A stretch of DNA of 64,000 nucleotides from Porites lobata. Taxonomy: Eukaryota > Cnidaria > Anthozoa > Scleractinia > Poritidae. The position numbers and the translations under genes were made by a program. A model generated the notes under the pieces. That model saw only the letters and a program-made list of their open reading frames with translations, had not been told where the DNA came from and ran no database searches. The stretch covers positions 1,782,001-1,846,000 of the forward strand of contig CALNXK010000023.1 in NCBI GenBank assembly GCA_942486035.1, in the 5' to 3' direction. Shown piece after piece: positions 27,125 through 39,890 of this stretch (within the stretch, counting starts at the first letter, position 1; each line of letters begins with the position of its first letter).

Positions 27125-29870
27125 TTAAAGAAATACAAACTAAGAGAAATTTCAAATTTTTGACTAAAACTATGGGTTAAACCCTTGGGAAAATGGCAAT
27201 TTTTCGACTTTGCTCTGATGTCATTTTTATGAAAATATAGCCCGCGAAAACATCCGTTTCTCCTCGCTCTTCGCCGCTGGGGTCGTTCCGCGCGGAACCA
27301 TGGAAAAATGCCAATCTTTCGACTTTGTTCTAAATTTCATTTTTATAGTCTAGGGAGCCTTTTTTTTCTATCTTGAACACAACCGAACAGTTTATCTAGA
27401 CCTACTTAAAAAAAAAAAAAGAGAATATTTCACATTTTTGGTAAAAACCACGGGTTAACCCCTTTGGAAAAATGCAAATTTTTGGACTTTTCTAAATGTC
27501 ATTAACACAATGAGTTAACCCCTTCTTTGGTTTAATGTCATTTTAATAGTCTACAAAGCCGTGTTTTCAATCTAAAAGAAAACCAAATAGTATATCTAGG
27601 AAAATTTTAAAGACAAAACAAACTGAGATGGAATTTCAAATTTTGTCCAAAACCATGGTTTAACCCCTTAAAAAAAATGACAATTTTTGGATTTTGCTCT
27701 AATGTCATTTTTATAGTCTACAAAGCCTTGTTTTCTATGTCGAACATAATCATATAGTTTATCTAGGCCTATTTTTAAGAAAAACAAACTGAGAGAAATT
27801 TCAAAATTTTTGACCAAAACCATGGATTAACCCCTTTGGAAAAATGAAAATTCTGCAGTTTTCTCTAATGTCATTTTTATGGCCTACAAAGCCTTGTTTT
27901 CTATGTTGAACATAATCAAATGGTTTATCAAGGCCTATTTTAAAGAAAAACGAACTGAGAGTAAATTCTAAATTTTTGACCAAAATCATTGGTTAACAGG
28001 AGCCCCTAACCCGGGTTATGGGCTCCTGTTGGTTAACCCCTTTGGAAAAATGAAAGTCTTTTGATTTTGCTCTAATGTTATTTTTAGAGCCTAGAAAGCC
28101 TTGTTTCTTTGTAGAACGTAATCCAACGGTATATCTAGGCCTTTTTAAAAGAAAAACAAACTTTGAGGAAACTTCAAATTTTAGACCAAAACCATGGGTT
28201 AACCCCTTTGCAAAAAGGACAAGTTTTCGACTTTGTTCTTATGTGATTTTTATAGTCTAGAAAGCCTCGTTTTCTATCTAAAAGATAACCAAAGAGTATC
28301 TAGGCCAATTAAAAAAAACAAACTGACAGAAAATTTCGAAATTTTAATCAAAACCATGGGATAACTCCTTGGAAAAATACCAATTGTTAAACTTTTCTCT
28401 TACGTCATTTTTATAGTCTAGTAAGCCTTGTTTTCTTTTTAGAATATAATCGAACAGTAAATCTAGGCCTTTATAAAAGAAAAACGAACTAAGAGAAAAT
28501 TTCAAATTTTAGACCAAAACTATGGGTTAACTTGTTTGTCAAATTGTAAATTTTTTGACTTTGTTCCAATGTCATTTTTATGGTCTATAAAGCCTTGTTT
28601 TCTATTTCGAACATAGTCAAATAGTTTATCTAAGCCTGTTTTAAAGAAAAACGAGCCAAGAGGAAATTTCTAATTTTTGACTACAAGCATGGGTTAACCC
28701 CTTGGGGAAAAATGCCAATTTTTTACTTTGCTCTAATTTCATAATTATAGTCTAGAAACCCTTGTTATCGATCTAAAAGATAATCAAACAGTATATCTAG
28801 GGTAATGTTCCAAAGAAAGACTAAATAAGTGGAAATTTTAAATTTTAGACCAAAACCATGGGTTAACCCCTTTGGAAAAATGGCAATTTTTCGACTTTTC
28901 TTTCATGTCATTCCAATATTCTTGAAAGCCTTGTTTTCTATCTAAAAGATAACCAAAGAGTATATCAAGGAAAATTAAAAAAAAAACAAACTGAGAGGGA
29001 ATTTCAAATTTTGTCCAAAACCATGGTTTAACCCCTTTAAAAATTGGATTTTGCTCTAATGTCATTTTTATAATCTACAAAGCCTTGTTTTCCATGTCGA
29101 ACATAATCATATAGTTTATCTAGGCCCATTTTTAAGAAAAACAAACTGAGAGAAAATTTCAAATTTTTCACCAAAAGCACGGGTTAACCTCTTTGAAAAA
29201 ATGCCAATTTTGGTCCTTGCCCTAATTTGATTTTTATAGTCTAGAGAGCCTTGTTTTCTTTTTAGAACTTAATGGAACAGTATGTCTAGGCCTTTTTAAA
29301 AGAAAAACAAACTAAGACGAAATTTCAAATTTTTCGACTTTGTTTTAATGTCATTTTTATGGTCTAAAAAGCCTTGTTTTCTATGTCGAACATAATCAAA
29401 TAGTTTATCAAGGCCTTTTTTTAAAAAAAAAACAAAGTAAGAAGAAATTTTAAATTTTTGACCAAAACAGAGGTTAACCCCTTTAAAATAAAGACAATTT
29501 TTCGACTTTGCACTAATGTCATTTTTGTAGTCTAAAAAGCCTTGTTTTCTATCTAAAAGACAACCAACGAGTATTTCTAGGCAAATTTTTTTAAAAAGTG
29601 AGAGAAAATTTCAAAATTTTGATCAAAATCAGCGGTTAACCCCTATATTCTATGTAGAATATAATCGAACAATTTATCAAGGACTTTTTCAAAGAAGAAA
29701 AACTAATAGGAAATTTCAAATTTTTCACAAAACCCATGGGTTAAACCCTTTGGAAAAAGGAAAAGTTTTGGATTTTGCTCTAATGTCATTTTTCTGGTCT
29801 TGCTTTCTATGTTAAACATAACCAAACAGTTTATCTAGGCCTATTTCAAATTTTAGACCAAAACCATGCG
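27125..29870 (+). repeat. Satellite class A, left flank
   Basis: About 16 diverged monomers with the class-specific phrases gctctaatgtcatttttata, cttgttttctatctaaaaga and tatctaggcc. Monomers differ by many substitutions and small indels, as expected of an older layer. Confidence 0.85.
27998..28027. mobile_element. 30-base palindromic micro-insertion in a class A monomer
   Basis: Starts aggagcccctaacccgggtt and ends gggctcct; the two ends are complementary. It splits the conserved box, and TTGGTTAAC stands on both sides (27989-27997 and 28029-28037), resembling a target-site duplication. Confidence 0.6.
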
Positions 29871-30365
29871 TTAACCCCTTAAATTTACATTTTTATTGTC
29901 CTGAAAAGCTTCTTTTCCTTCTAGACCACAGCTTAACATTCTTTTTAGGCCAATTTCACTCAAAACAAAAAAAACTAGAAAAAATTTCGAATTTTTTGAC
30001 CGAAACCATGGGTTAACCACTTTGGAAAATAAACATTTTTTGGATTTTACAAAATTGTCATTTTTATCGTCCTGAAAAGCTTTTTTTCGATCTAGATCAT
30101 AGCATAACATTATTTCTACACAGCTTAACATTATTTCTAGGCCAATTTTACTCAAAAACAAACTAGAAAAAATTTTAAATTTTTTGACTGCAACCATAAG
30201 TTAACCCCTTTGAAAAATACCCATTTTCTTGGACTTTACAAAATTGATATTTTTCTTATTGTGAAAACCATGTTTTGTACCTAGAACATCACTAAATATT
30301 ATTTCTAGGCCTATTTAGCTCAAAAACAAACTAAAAAAAATTTCGGATTTTTTGACCAAAACAAT
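29871..30365 (+). repeat. Satellite class B, left
   Basis: A few monomers with tcgtcctgaaaagctt and tagaccacagcttaacatta phrases in place of the class A middle, retaining ccatgggttaaccac. The matching class on the right is at 39305-39890. Confidence 0.8.
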
Positions 30366-30590
30366 GCCAGGGGTCACTGAAATATTGAAATATTTGTTTG
30401 TACCAGCCCAGTAATGGATCCCCTTATTCATAATCTTAGCTATGTTACCATTTATAAAAGCACTTTATTTTATTACTATTCTAAAGTTAAAATTTTGCAC
30501 GTTCGAGCATTTTTTACCTTTGGACTCAGCTTACTTCTAACCTTTAATTATTATTAAAAAAAACGATTCGGTTAGATAGAAAAACAAGCG
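30366..30590. other. Non-satellite interruption between class B and the core
   Basis: About 200 bases lacking the monomer box, starting near gccaggggtcactgaaatat. No coding potential or terminal repeats recognised. Confidence 0.6.
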
Positions 30591-33500
30591 TTTATTCGTT
30601 CTAGAATATCGTAAAAGACATTTTCCTGGCCAATATTGCCTGAAAAAAAAGTTTAAAAAAATGGCCATTATTGGACCAAAACCATGGGTTAACCCCTTTG
30701 AAAAAACGTCAATTTTTCGACTATTTGAAATTCTTGTTTTCATAACCTAGAAAGGCGTTTTTTCGTTGTAGAATATCGTAAAAGACATTTTCCTGGCCTA
30801 TATTGCCTAAAAAGAAAAAGTTGGAAAAATGGCCATTTTTGGGCCAAAACCATGGGTTAACTAACCCCTTTGGAAAAATGTCAATTTTTCGACTATTTGA
30901 AATTCTTGTTTTTATAACCTAGAAAGGCGTTTTTTCGTTCTAGAATATAGTAAAATACATTTTCCTCGCCTATATTACCTAAAAAAAAAGTTGGAAAAAT
31001 GACCATTTTTGGACCAAAACCATGCGTTAACCCCTTTGGAAAAAAGTCAATTTTTCGACTTTTTGAAATTCTTGTTTTTATAGCCGAGAAAGACATTTAT
31101 CCTTCTAGAATATCGTAAAAGATATTTTCCTGACCTACATTGCCTAAAAAAAAAAGTTGGAACAATAGCCAGTTTTGGACCAAAATCGTGAGTTAACCCC
31201 CTTGAAAAAATGTCAATTTTTCGAATATTTGAACTTCTTGTTTTTATAACCTAGAAAGGCGTTTTTTCATTGTACAATATCGTAAAAGATATTTTCCCGG
31301 CCTATACTGCCTAAAAGGAAAAAGTTGGCAAAAATGACCATTTTTGGACCAAAACCATGGGTTAACCCCTTTGGAAAAATGTCAATTTTTCGACTTTATA
31401 AAATTCTTCTTTTTACAGCCTAGAGAGGCGTTTTTCGTTCTAGAATATCGCAAAAGACATTTTCCTGGCCTATCTTGCCTACAAAAAAACAGTTGGAAAA
31501 ATGGCCATTCTTGGACCAAGACCATGGGTTAACCCCTTTGGAAAAATGTCAATTTTACGACTTTTTGAACTTCTTGTTTTTATAGCCTAGAAAGGCTTTT
31601 TTTCGTTCCACAATATCGTAAAAGACATTTTTCTGCTCTGTATTACCTAAAAAAAAAAGATATAAAAATGGCCATTTTTGGGCCAAAACCATGGGTTAAC
31701 CCCTTTGGAAAAATGTCAATTTTTTGTCTTTTTGAACTTCTCGTTCTTATAGCCTAGAAAGACGTTTTTTTGTTGTAGAATATCGCAAAAGACAGTTTCC
31801 TGGCCTATACTGCAAAAAAGAAAAAAGATGAAAAAATGGCAATTTTTGGACTATTTGAACTTCTTGTTTTTATAGCCTAGAAAGGCGTTTTTTTGTTCTA
31901 GAAAATCGTAAAAGACATTTTCCTGGCCTGTATTTCCTAAAAAAAAAAAGTTAGAAAAATGGACATTTTTGGACCAAAACCATGGGTTAACCCCTTTGGA
32001 AAAATGTCAATTTTTCGACTTTTTGAACTTCTTGTTTTTATAGTCTAGAAAGACGTCTTTTCGTTCTAGAATATCGTAAAAGACATTTTCCTGGCCTATA
32101 AATGTAAAAAAAAAAGTTGGAAAAATGGCCATTTTTGGACCAAAACCATGGGTTAACCCCTTTGGAAAAATATCAATTTTCCGAGTTTTTGAACTTGTTG
32201 TTTTTATAGCCTAGAAAGGCGTTTTTTCGTTCTAGAATATCGTAACAGACATTTTCTTGGCCTGTATATCCTAAAAAATAAAAGTGGGAAAAAAGGCCAT
32301 TTTTGAACCAAAACCATGGGTTAACCCCTTTGGAAAAATGTCAATTTTTCGAGTTTTTGAACTTCTTCTTTTTATAGCCTTCAAAGGCGTTTTTTCGTTC
32401 TAGAATATCGTAACAGACATTTTCTTTGCCTGTATATCCTAAAAAATAAAAGTCGAAAAATGGCCATTTTTGGACCAAAACCATGGGTTAACCCCTTTGG
32501 AAAAATGCCAATTTTTTGAGGTTTTGAACTTCTTGTTTTTATAGCCTAAAAAGGCGTTTTTTCGTTCTAGAATACCGTAAAAGCTATTTTCCTGGCCTAT
32601 ATTTCCTAAAAAATAAAAGTCGGAAAAATGGCCATTTTTGGACAAAAACCATGGGTTAACCCCTTTGGAAAAATGTCAATTTTTCGGCTTTTTGAACTTC
32701 TTGTTTTTATAGCCTAGAAAGACGTTTTTTCGTTCTAGAATATCGTAAAAAACATTTTCCTGGCCTGTATTTCCTAAACAATAAAAGTTTAAAAAATGGC
32801 CATTTTTGGACCAAAACCATGGGTTAACCCCTTTGGAAAAATGTCAATTTTTCGAGGTTTAGAACTTCTTGTTTTTAAAGTCTAGAAAGGCGTTTTTTAC
32901 GTTTTAGAATATCGTAAAAGACATTTTTCTGGCCTATATTACCAAAAAAAAAAGTTGGAAAAATGGCCATTTTTGGACCAAAACCATGGGTTAACCCCTT
33001 TGGAAAAATGTCAATTTTTCGACTTTTTGAACTTCTTGTTTTTATAGCCTAGAAAGGCGTTTTTTCGTTCTAGAATATCGTAACAGACATTTTCTTGGCC
33101 TGTATATCCTAAAAAATAAAAGTCGGAAAAATGGCCATTTTTCGAGTTTTTGAACTTCTTGTTTTTATAGCCTAAAAAGGCGTTTTTTCGTTCTAGAATA
33201 TCGTAAAGACATTTGCCTGGCCTATATTTTCTTTAAAAAAACGGTTGGAAAAATGGCCATTCTTGGACAAAAACCATGGGTTAACCCCTTTGGAAAAATG
33301 TCAATTTTTCGGCTTTTTGAACTTCTTGTTTTTATAGCCTAGAAAGACGTTTTTTCGTTCTAGAATATCGTAAAAAACATTTTCCTGGCCTGTATTTCCT
33401 AAACAATAAAAGTTTAAAAAATGGCCATTTTTAGACCAAAACCATGGGTTAACCCCTTTGGAAAAATGTCAATTTTTCGAGGTTTAGAACTTCTTGTTTT

Positions 33501-36500
33501 TAAAGTCTAGAAAGGCGTTTTTTCGTTTTAGAATATCGTAAAAGACATTGTTCTGGCCTATATTGCCCAAAAAAAAAAAGTTGGAAAAATGGTTATTTTT
33601 GGACCCAAACCATGGGTTAACCCCTATGGAAAAATGTCAATTTTTCGAGTTTTTGAACTTCTTGTTTTTATAGCTTACAAAGGCGTTTTTTTGTTCTAGA
33701 ATATCGTAAAAGACATTTTCTTGGCCTTTATTTCCTAAAAAATAAAAGTTGGAAAAATGGCCATTTTTGGACCAAAACCATGGGTTAACCCCTTCGGAAA
33801 AATGTCAATTTTTTTAGTTGTTGAAGTTCTTCTTTTTATAGCCAAGAAAGGCGTTTTTCGTTCTAGAATATCGTAAAAGACATTTTGTTGGCCTGTATTG
33901 TAAAAAAAAAAAAAAAGTTGGAAAAATGGCCATTTTTGGACCGAAAACCATGGGTTAACCCCTTTGGAAAAAAGTCAATTTTTCGAGTTTTTGAACTTCT
34001 TGTTTTTATAGCCTTAAAAGGCGTTTTTTCGTTCTAGAATATCGTAAAAGACATCTTCCCGGCCTATATTTTCTTAAAAATAAGAGTTAAAAAGTGGCCA
34101 TTTTTGGACGAAAACTGTTTGAAGTTCTTGTTTTTGTAGCCTAGAAAGGCGTTTTTTCGTTCTAGAATATCGTAAAAGAAATTTTCCTGGCAGACATTGC
34201 CTGAAAAAAAAAGTTGGAAAAATCACCATTTTTCGACCAAAACCATGGGTTAGCCCCTTTGGAAAAATGTCAATTTTTCGACTTTTTGAAGTTCTTGTTT
34301 TTATAGCCTAGAAAGGCGTTTTTTCTTTTTAGAATATCGTAAAAGATATTTCCTGGCCTATATTTTCTCAAAAACAAAAGTGGGAAAAATGGCCATTTTT
34401 GGACCAAAACCATGGGTTAACCCCTTTGGAAAAATGTCAATTTTTCGAGTTTTTGAACTTCTTGTTTTTATAGCCTACAAAGGCGTGTTTTTGGTTCTAG
34501 AATATCGTAAAAGACAGTTTCTTGGCCTTTATTTCCTAAAAAATAAAAGTTGGAAAAATAGCCATTTTTGGACCAAAACCATGGGTTAACCTCTTCGGAA
34601 AAATGTCAATTTTTCGACTTTTTCAACTTCTTGTTTTTATAGTCTTGAATAGTCGTTTTTTGGTTTTAGAATATCGTAAAAGACACTTTCCTGGCCTGTA
34701 TTTCTTAAAAAATAAAAGTTGGAAAAATGGCAATTTTTGGAGCAAAACCATGGGTTAGCCCCTTTGGAAAAATGTCAATTTTTCGGCTTTTTGAACTTCT
34801 TGTTTTTATAGCCTAGAAAGACGTTTTTTCGTTCTAGAATGTTGTAAAAAACATTTTCCTGGCCTGTATTTCCTAAACAATAAAAGTTTAAAAAATGGCC
34901 ATTTTTGGACCAAAACCATGGGTTAACCCCTTTGGAAAAATGTCAATTTTTCGAGGTTTAGAACTTCTTGTTTTTAAAGTCTACACAGGTGTTTTTTTGT
35001 TTTAGAATATCGTAAAAGACATTGTTCTGGCCTATATTGCCAAAAAAAAAAGTTGGAAAAATGGCCATTTTTGGACCAAAACCATGGGTTAACCCCTTTG
35101 GAAAAATGTCAATTTTTCGAGTTTTTTGACTTCTTGTTTTTATAGCCTGCAAAGGCGTTTTTTTGTCCTAGAATATCGTAAAAGACATTTTCTTGGCCTT
35201 TATTTCCTATAAAATAAAAGTTGGAAAAATGGCCATTTTTGGACCAAAACCATGGGTTAACCCCTTCGGATTAATGTCAATTTTTTTAGTTGTTGAAGTT
35301 CTTCTTTTTATAGCCAAGAAAGGCGTTTCTTCGTTCTAAAATATCGTAAAAGACTTTTTGTTGGCCTGTATTTTCTAAAAAATAAAAGTTGGAAAAATGG
35401 CCATTTTTGGACCAACTGCCATGGGTTAACCCCTTTGGAAAAAAGTCAATTTTTCGAGTTTTTTTGTTTTTATACCTTAAAAAAAACCATTTTCCCGGCC
35501 TATATTTTCTTAAAAATGGAAAAAAGTCAATTTTGGACGAAAACCATGGGTTTTTGAAAAATGTCAATTTTTTTAGTTGTTGAAGTTCTTCTTTTTATAG
35601 CCAAGAAAGGCGTTTCTTCGTTCTAGAATATCGTAAAAGACTTTTTGTTGGCCTGTATTTTCTAAAAAATAAAAGTTGGAAAAATGGCCATTTTTGGACC
35701 GACTGCCATGGGTTAACCCTTTTGGAAAAAAGTCAATTTTTCGAGTTTTTGAACTTCTTGTTTTTATAGCCTTAAAAGGCGTTTTTTCGTTCTAGAATAT
35801 CGTAAAAGACATTTTCCCGGCCTATATTTTCTTAAAAATAAGAGTTAAAAAAGTGTCCATTTTTGGACGAAAAAAACCCTTTGGAAAAAAAAACTGTTTG
35901 AACTTCTTCGTTTTTTGTAAAATGGCCGTTTTTGGACGTAAAAACCATGGGTTGGCCATTTTTGGAAAAATGTCAATTTTTCGACTTTTTGAACTTCTTG
36001 TTTTTATAGTCTAGAAAGTCGTTTTTTCGTTTTAGAATATCGTAAAAGACATTGTTCTGGCCTACATTGCCTAAAAAAAACAGTTGGAAAAGTGGCCATT
36101 TTTGGACCAAAACCATGGGTTAACCCCTTTGGAAAAATGTCAATTTTTCGACTTTTTGAACTTCTTGTTTTTATAGTCTAGAAAGTCGTTTTTTCGTTTT
36201 AGAATATCGTAAAAGACATTGTTCTGGCCTACATTGCCTAAAAAAAACAGTTGGAAAAGTGGCCATTTTTGGACCAAAACCATGGGTTAACCCCTTTGGA
36301 AAAATGTCAATTTTTCGACTTTTTTAACTTTTTGTTTTTATAGTCTAGAACAGCGTTTTTTCCTTCTAGAATATCGTAAGAGACACTTTCCTGGCCTCTA
36401 TTTCTTAAAAAATAAAAGTTGGAAAAATGGTTATTTTTGGAGCAAAACTATGGGTTAACCCCTTTGGAAAAATGTCAATTTTTCGATTTTTTGAACTTCT

Positions 36501-39300
36501 TGTTTTTATAGTCTAGAAAGACGTTTTTTCGTTCTAAAATATCGCAAAAGACATTTTTCTTGCCTACATTGCCTAAAAAAAAGTTTTAAAAATGGCCATT
36601 TTTGGACCAAAACCATGGCTTAACCCCTTTGGAAAAATGTGAATTTTTCGATTTTTTGAAGTTCTTGTTTTTATAGTCTAGAAAGGCGTTTTTTCGTTCT
36701 AGAATAGCGTAAAAGGTATTTGCCTGGCATTTATTTCCTAAGGAATAAAAGCTGGAAAAATGGCCATTTTTGGACCAAAATCATGGCTTAACCATTTTGA
36801 AAAAATGTCAGTTTTTCGAGTTTTTGAACTTCTCTTTTTTGTAGCCTAAAAAGGCGTTTTTTCGTTCTAGAATATCGTAATAGACATTTTCCTGGCAAAT
36901 ATTTTCTAAGAAATAAAAGTTGGAAAAATGGCCATTTTTTAACCCGTTTGGAAAAATGTCAATTTTTCGACTTGGACCAAAACCATGGGTTAGCCCCTTT
37001 GGAAAAATGTCAATTTTTCGAGTTTTTAACTTCTTGTGTTTATAGCCTAAAAAGGCGTTTTTTCGTTCTAGAACTCGTAAAAGACATTTTACTGGCCTAT
37101 ATTTTCTTAAAAAAAACAGTTGGAAAAATGGCAATTTTTTGGACCAAAACCATGGGTTAACCCCTTTGGAAAAATGTCAATTTTTCGACTTTTTGAACTT
37201 CTTGTTTTTATAGCCTAGAAAGGCGTTTTTTCGTTCTAGAATATCGTAAAAGACATCTTTCTGGCCTACATTGCGTAAAAAAAAAAGTTGGAGAAATGGC
37301 CATTTTTGGAGCAAAACCATGGCTTAACCCCTTTGGAAAAATGTCAAGTTTTGAGTTTTTGAACTTCTTGTTTTTATAGCCTAGAACGGCGTTTTTTCGT
37401 TCTAGAATATCGCAAAAGACATTTTCTTGGCCTGTATTTCCTAAAAAATAAAAATTGGAAAAATGGCCATTTTTGGACCAAAACCATGGGTTAAGCCTTT
37501 TGGAAAAATGTCAATTTTTCGACTTTTAGAACTTATTGTTTTTATAGTCTAGAAAGGCGTTTTTTCGTTCTAGAATATCGTAAAAGACATTTTTCTGGCC
37601 TACATTGCCTAAAAAAAAAAGTTGGAAAAATGGCCATTTTTGGACCAAAACCATGGCTTAACCCGTTTGGAAAAATGTTAATTTTTGAGTTTTTGAACTT
37701 CTTGTTTTTATAGCCTAGAAAGGCGTTTTTTCGTTCTAGAATATCCTGAGAAACGTTTTGTTGGCCTGTATTTCCTAAAAAATAAAAGTTTAAAAAATGG
37801 CCATTTTTGGACCAAAACTATGGGTTAACCCCTTTGGAAAAATGTTAATTTTCGAGTTTTTGAACTTGATGTTTTTAGAGCCTTGAAAGGCGTTTATTCC
37901 TCCTAGAATATCGTAAAAGACATTTTCCTGGCATTTATTTCCCAAAAAATAAAAGTCTGAAAAATGGCCATTTTTGGACCAAAACCATGGGTTAACCACT
38001 TTGGAAAAATGTCAATTTTTCGAGTTTTTGAACTTGTTGTTTTTATAGCCTAGAAAGGCGTTTTTTCGTTCTAGAATATCGTAAAAGACATTTTCTTCGC
38101 GTGTGTTTTCTAAAAAATAAAAGTGTGAAAAATGGCCATTTTTGGACCAAAACCATGGAAAAATGGAAAAATGTCAATTTTTCGACTTTTTGAACTTCTT
38201 GTTTTTATAGACTAGAAAGGCGTTTTTTCGTTCTAGAATATCGTAAAAGACATCTTTCTGGCCTACATTGCCTAAAAAAAAAAGTTGGAAAAATGGTCAT
38301 TTTTGGACCAAAACTATGGCTTAACCCCTTTGGAAAAATGTCAATTTGAGTTTTTTAACTTCTAGTTTTTATAGTCTAGAAAGGCGTTTTTTCGTTCTAG
38401 AATATCGTAAAAGACATTTTCCTGGCATATATTTCCTAAAAAATAAAAGGTTGAAAAATAGCCATTTCTGGACCAAAACCATGGGTCAACCCCTTTGGAA
38501 AAATGTCAATTTTTTGAGTTTTTGAACTTCTTGTTTTTGTAGCCCAGAAAGGCGTTTTTTCGTTCTAGAATATCGTAAAAGACATTTTCTTGGCCTGTAT
38601 TTGTATTTCTAAAAAATAAAAGTTGGAAAAATGGCCATTTTTGGACGAAAACCATGGGTTAACCCCTTCGGAAAAATGTCAATTTTTTGACGTTTTGAAC
38701 TTCTTGCTTTTATAGTCTAGAAAGGCGTTTTTTCGTTCTAGAATATCGTAAAAGACATTTTCCTGGCCTACATTGCCTAAAAAAAAAAAGTTGGAAAAAT
38801 GACCATTTTTGGACAAAACCATGGGTTAACCCCTGTGGAAAAATTTCAATTTTTCAAGTTCTTGAACTTTTTGTTTTTATAGCCTAGAAAGCCGTTTTTT
38901 CGTTCTAGAATATCGTAAAAGACATTTTCCTGGCATATATGTCGTAAAAAATGAAAGTTAGAAAAATGGCCATTTTTGCACCAAAACCATGGGTTAACCC
39001 CTTTAAAAAAATGTCAATTTTTCGACTTTTTGAACTTCTTGTTTTTATAGCCTTGAAATGCCTTTTTTTTGATCTAGAATATCGTAAAAGACATTTTCCT
39101 TGCCTATATTGACTAAAAAAAAAAACTTGGAAAAATGGCTATTTTTGGACCAAAACCATGGGTAACCCCTTTGGAAAAATGTCAATTTTTCGACATTTTG
39201 AACTTGTTGTTTTTATAGCCTAGAAAGGCTTTTTTTTTGTTCTAGAATATTGTAAAAGACATTTTCCTTGGCTATATTGCCTAAAAAAAAAGTTGGGAAA
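30591..39300 (+). repeat. Satellite core, homogenised monomers
   Basis: About 52 monomers much more alike than those of the flanks: each has aaaaatggccatttttggac, the ggttaacccc box, atgtcaatttttcgac, cttcttgtttttatagccta, cgttttttcgttctagaata and tcgtaaaagacatttt in order. Groups of neighbours repeat as blocks, giving higher-order structure. Confidence 0.93.
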
Positions 39301-39304
39301 ATAT

Positions 39305-39890
39305 CCATTTTTTGGACTTTATTTGACATTTTCATCGTCCTGAAAAGCTTTTTTTCTTTCTAGACCATAGCTTAACATTATTTCTAGGCCTATTTTACTA
39401 AAAAAGAAACTAGAAAAAATTTTAGATTTTTTTACCGAAACTATTTTGAAACCTTTGGAAAATACCCATTTTTTAGACTTTACAAAATTGACATTTTTTG
39501 TCCTGAAAAGCTTCTTTTCCTTCCAGACCACAGCTCAACATTATTTCTAAGCCTGCTTTACTGAAAAAGAAGCTAGAAAAAATTTTGGAATTTTTGATTG
39601 AAACCATGGGTTAACCCCTTTGGAAAATATCCATTTTTATTGACAGTTTTATTGTTTAGAAGGGCTTGTTTTCTATCTACAACATCACTCAACATTATTC
39701 CGAAGCCTAGTTTAATTGAACAACAAACTAGAAACAATTTTGAATTTTCTTACCGAAACAATGGGTTAACCCCTCCGGAAAATACGTATTAGTCGGACAA
39801 TACAAAATCAGTGACATTTTCAGTTTCTTCCTGAAAAGCTTCTTCCCTTTCTAGACTATCGCTAAAGATTATTTCTAGGCCTTTTTTACT
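39305..39890 (+). repeat. Satellite class B, right
   Basis: Three to four monomers with atcgtcctgaaaagcttttt and tagaccatagcttaacatta, the mirror-position partner of the left class B block but in the same orientation. Confidence 0.8.

Noticed and set aside
30591..39300. Vertebrate alpha satellite, because the period is similar
   Set aside because: The sequence is unrelated to alpha satellite and has no recognisable 17-base CENP-B box. Only the monomer length and the layered organisation are reminiscent.
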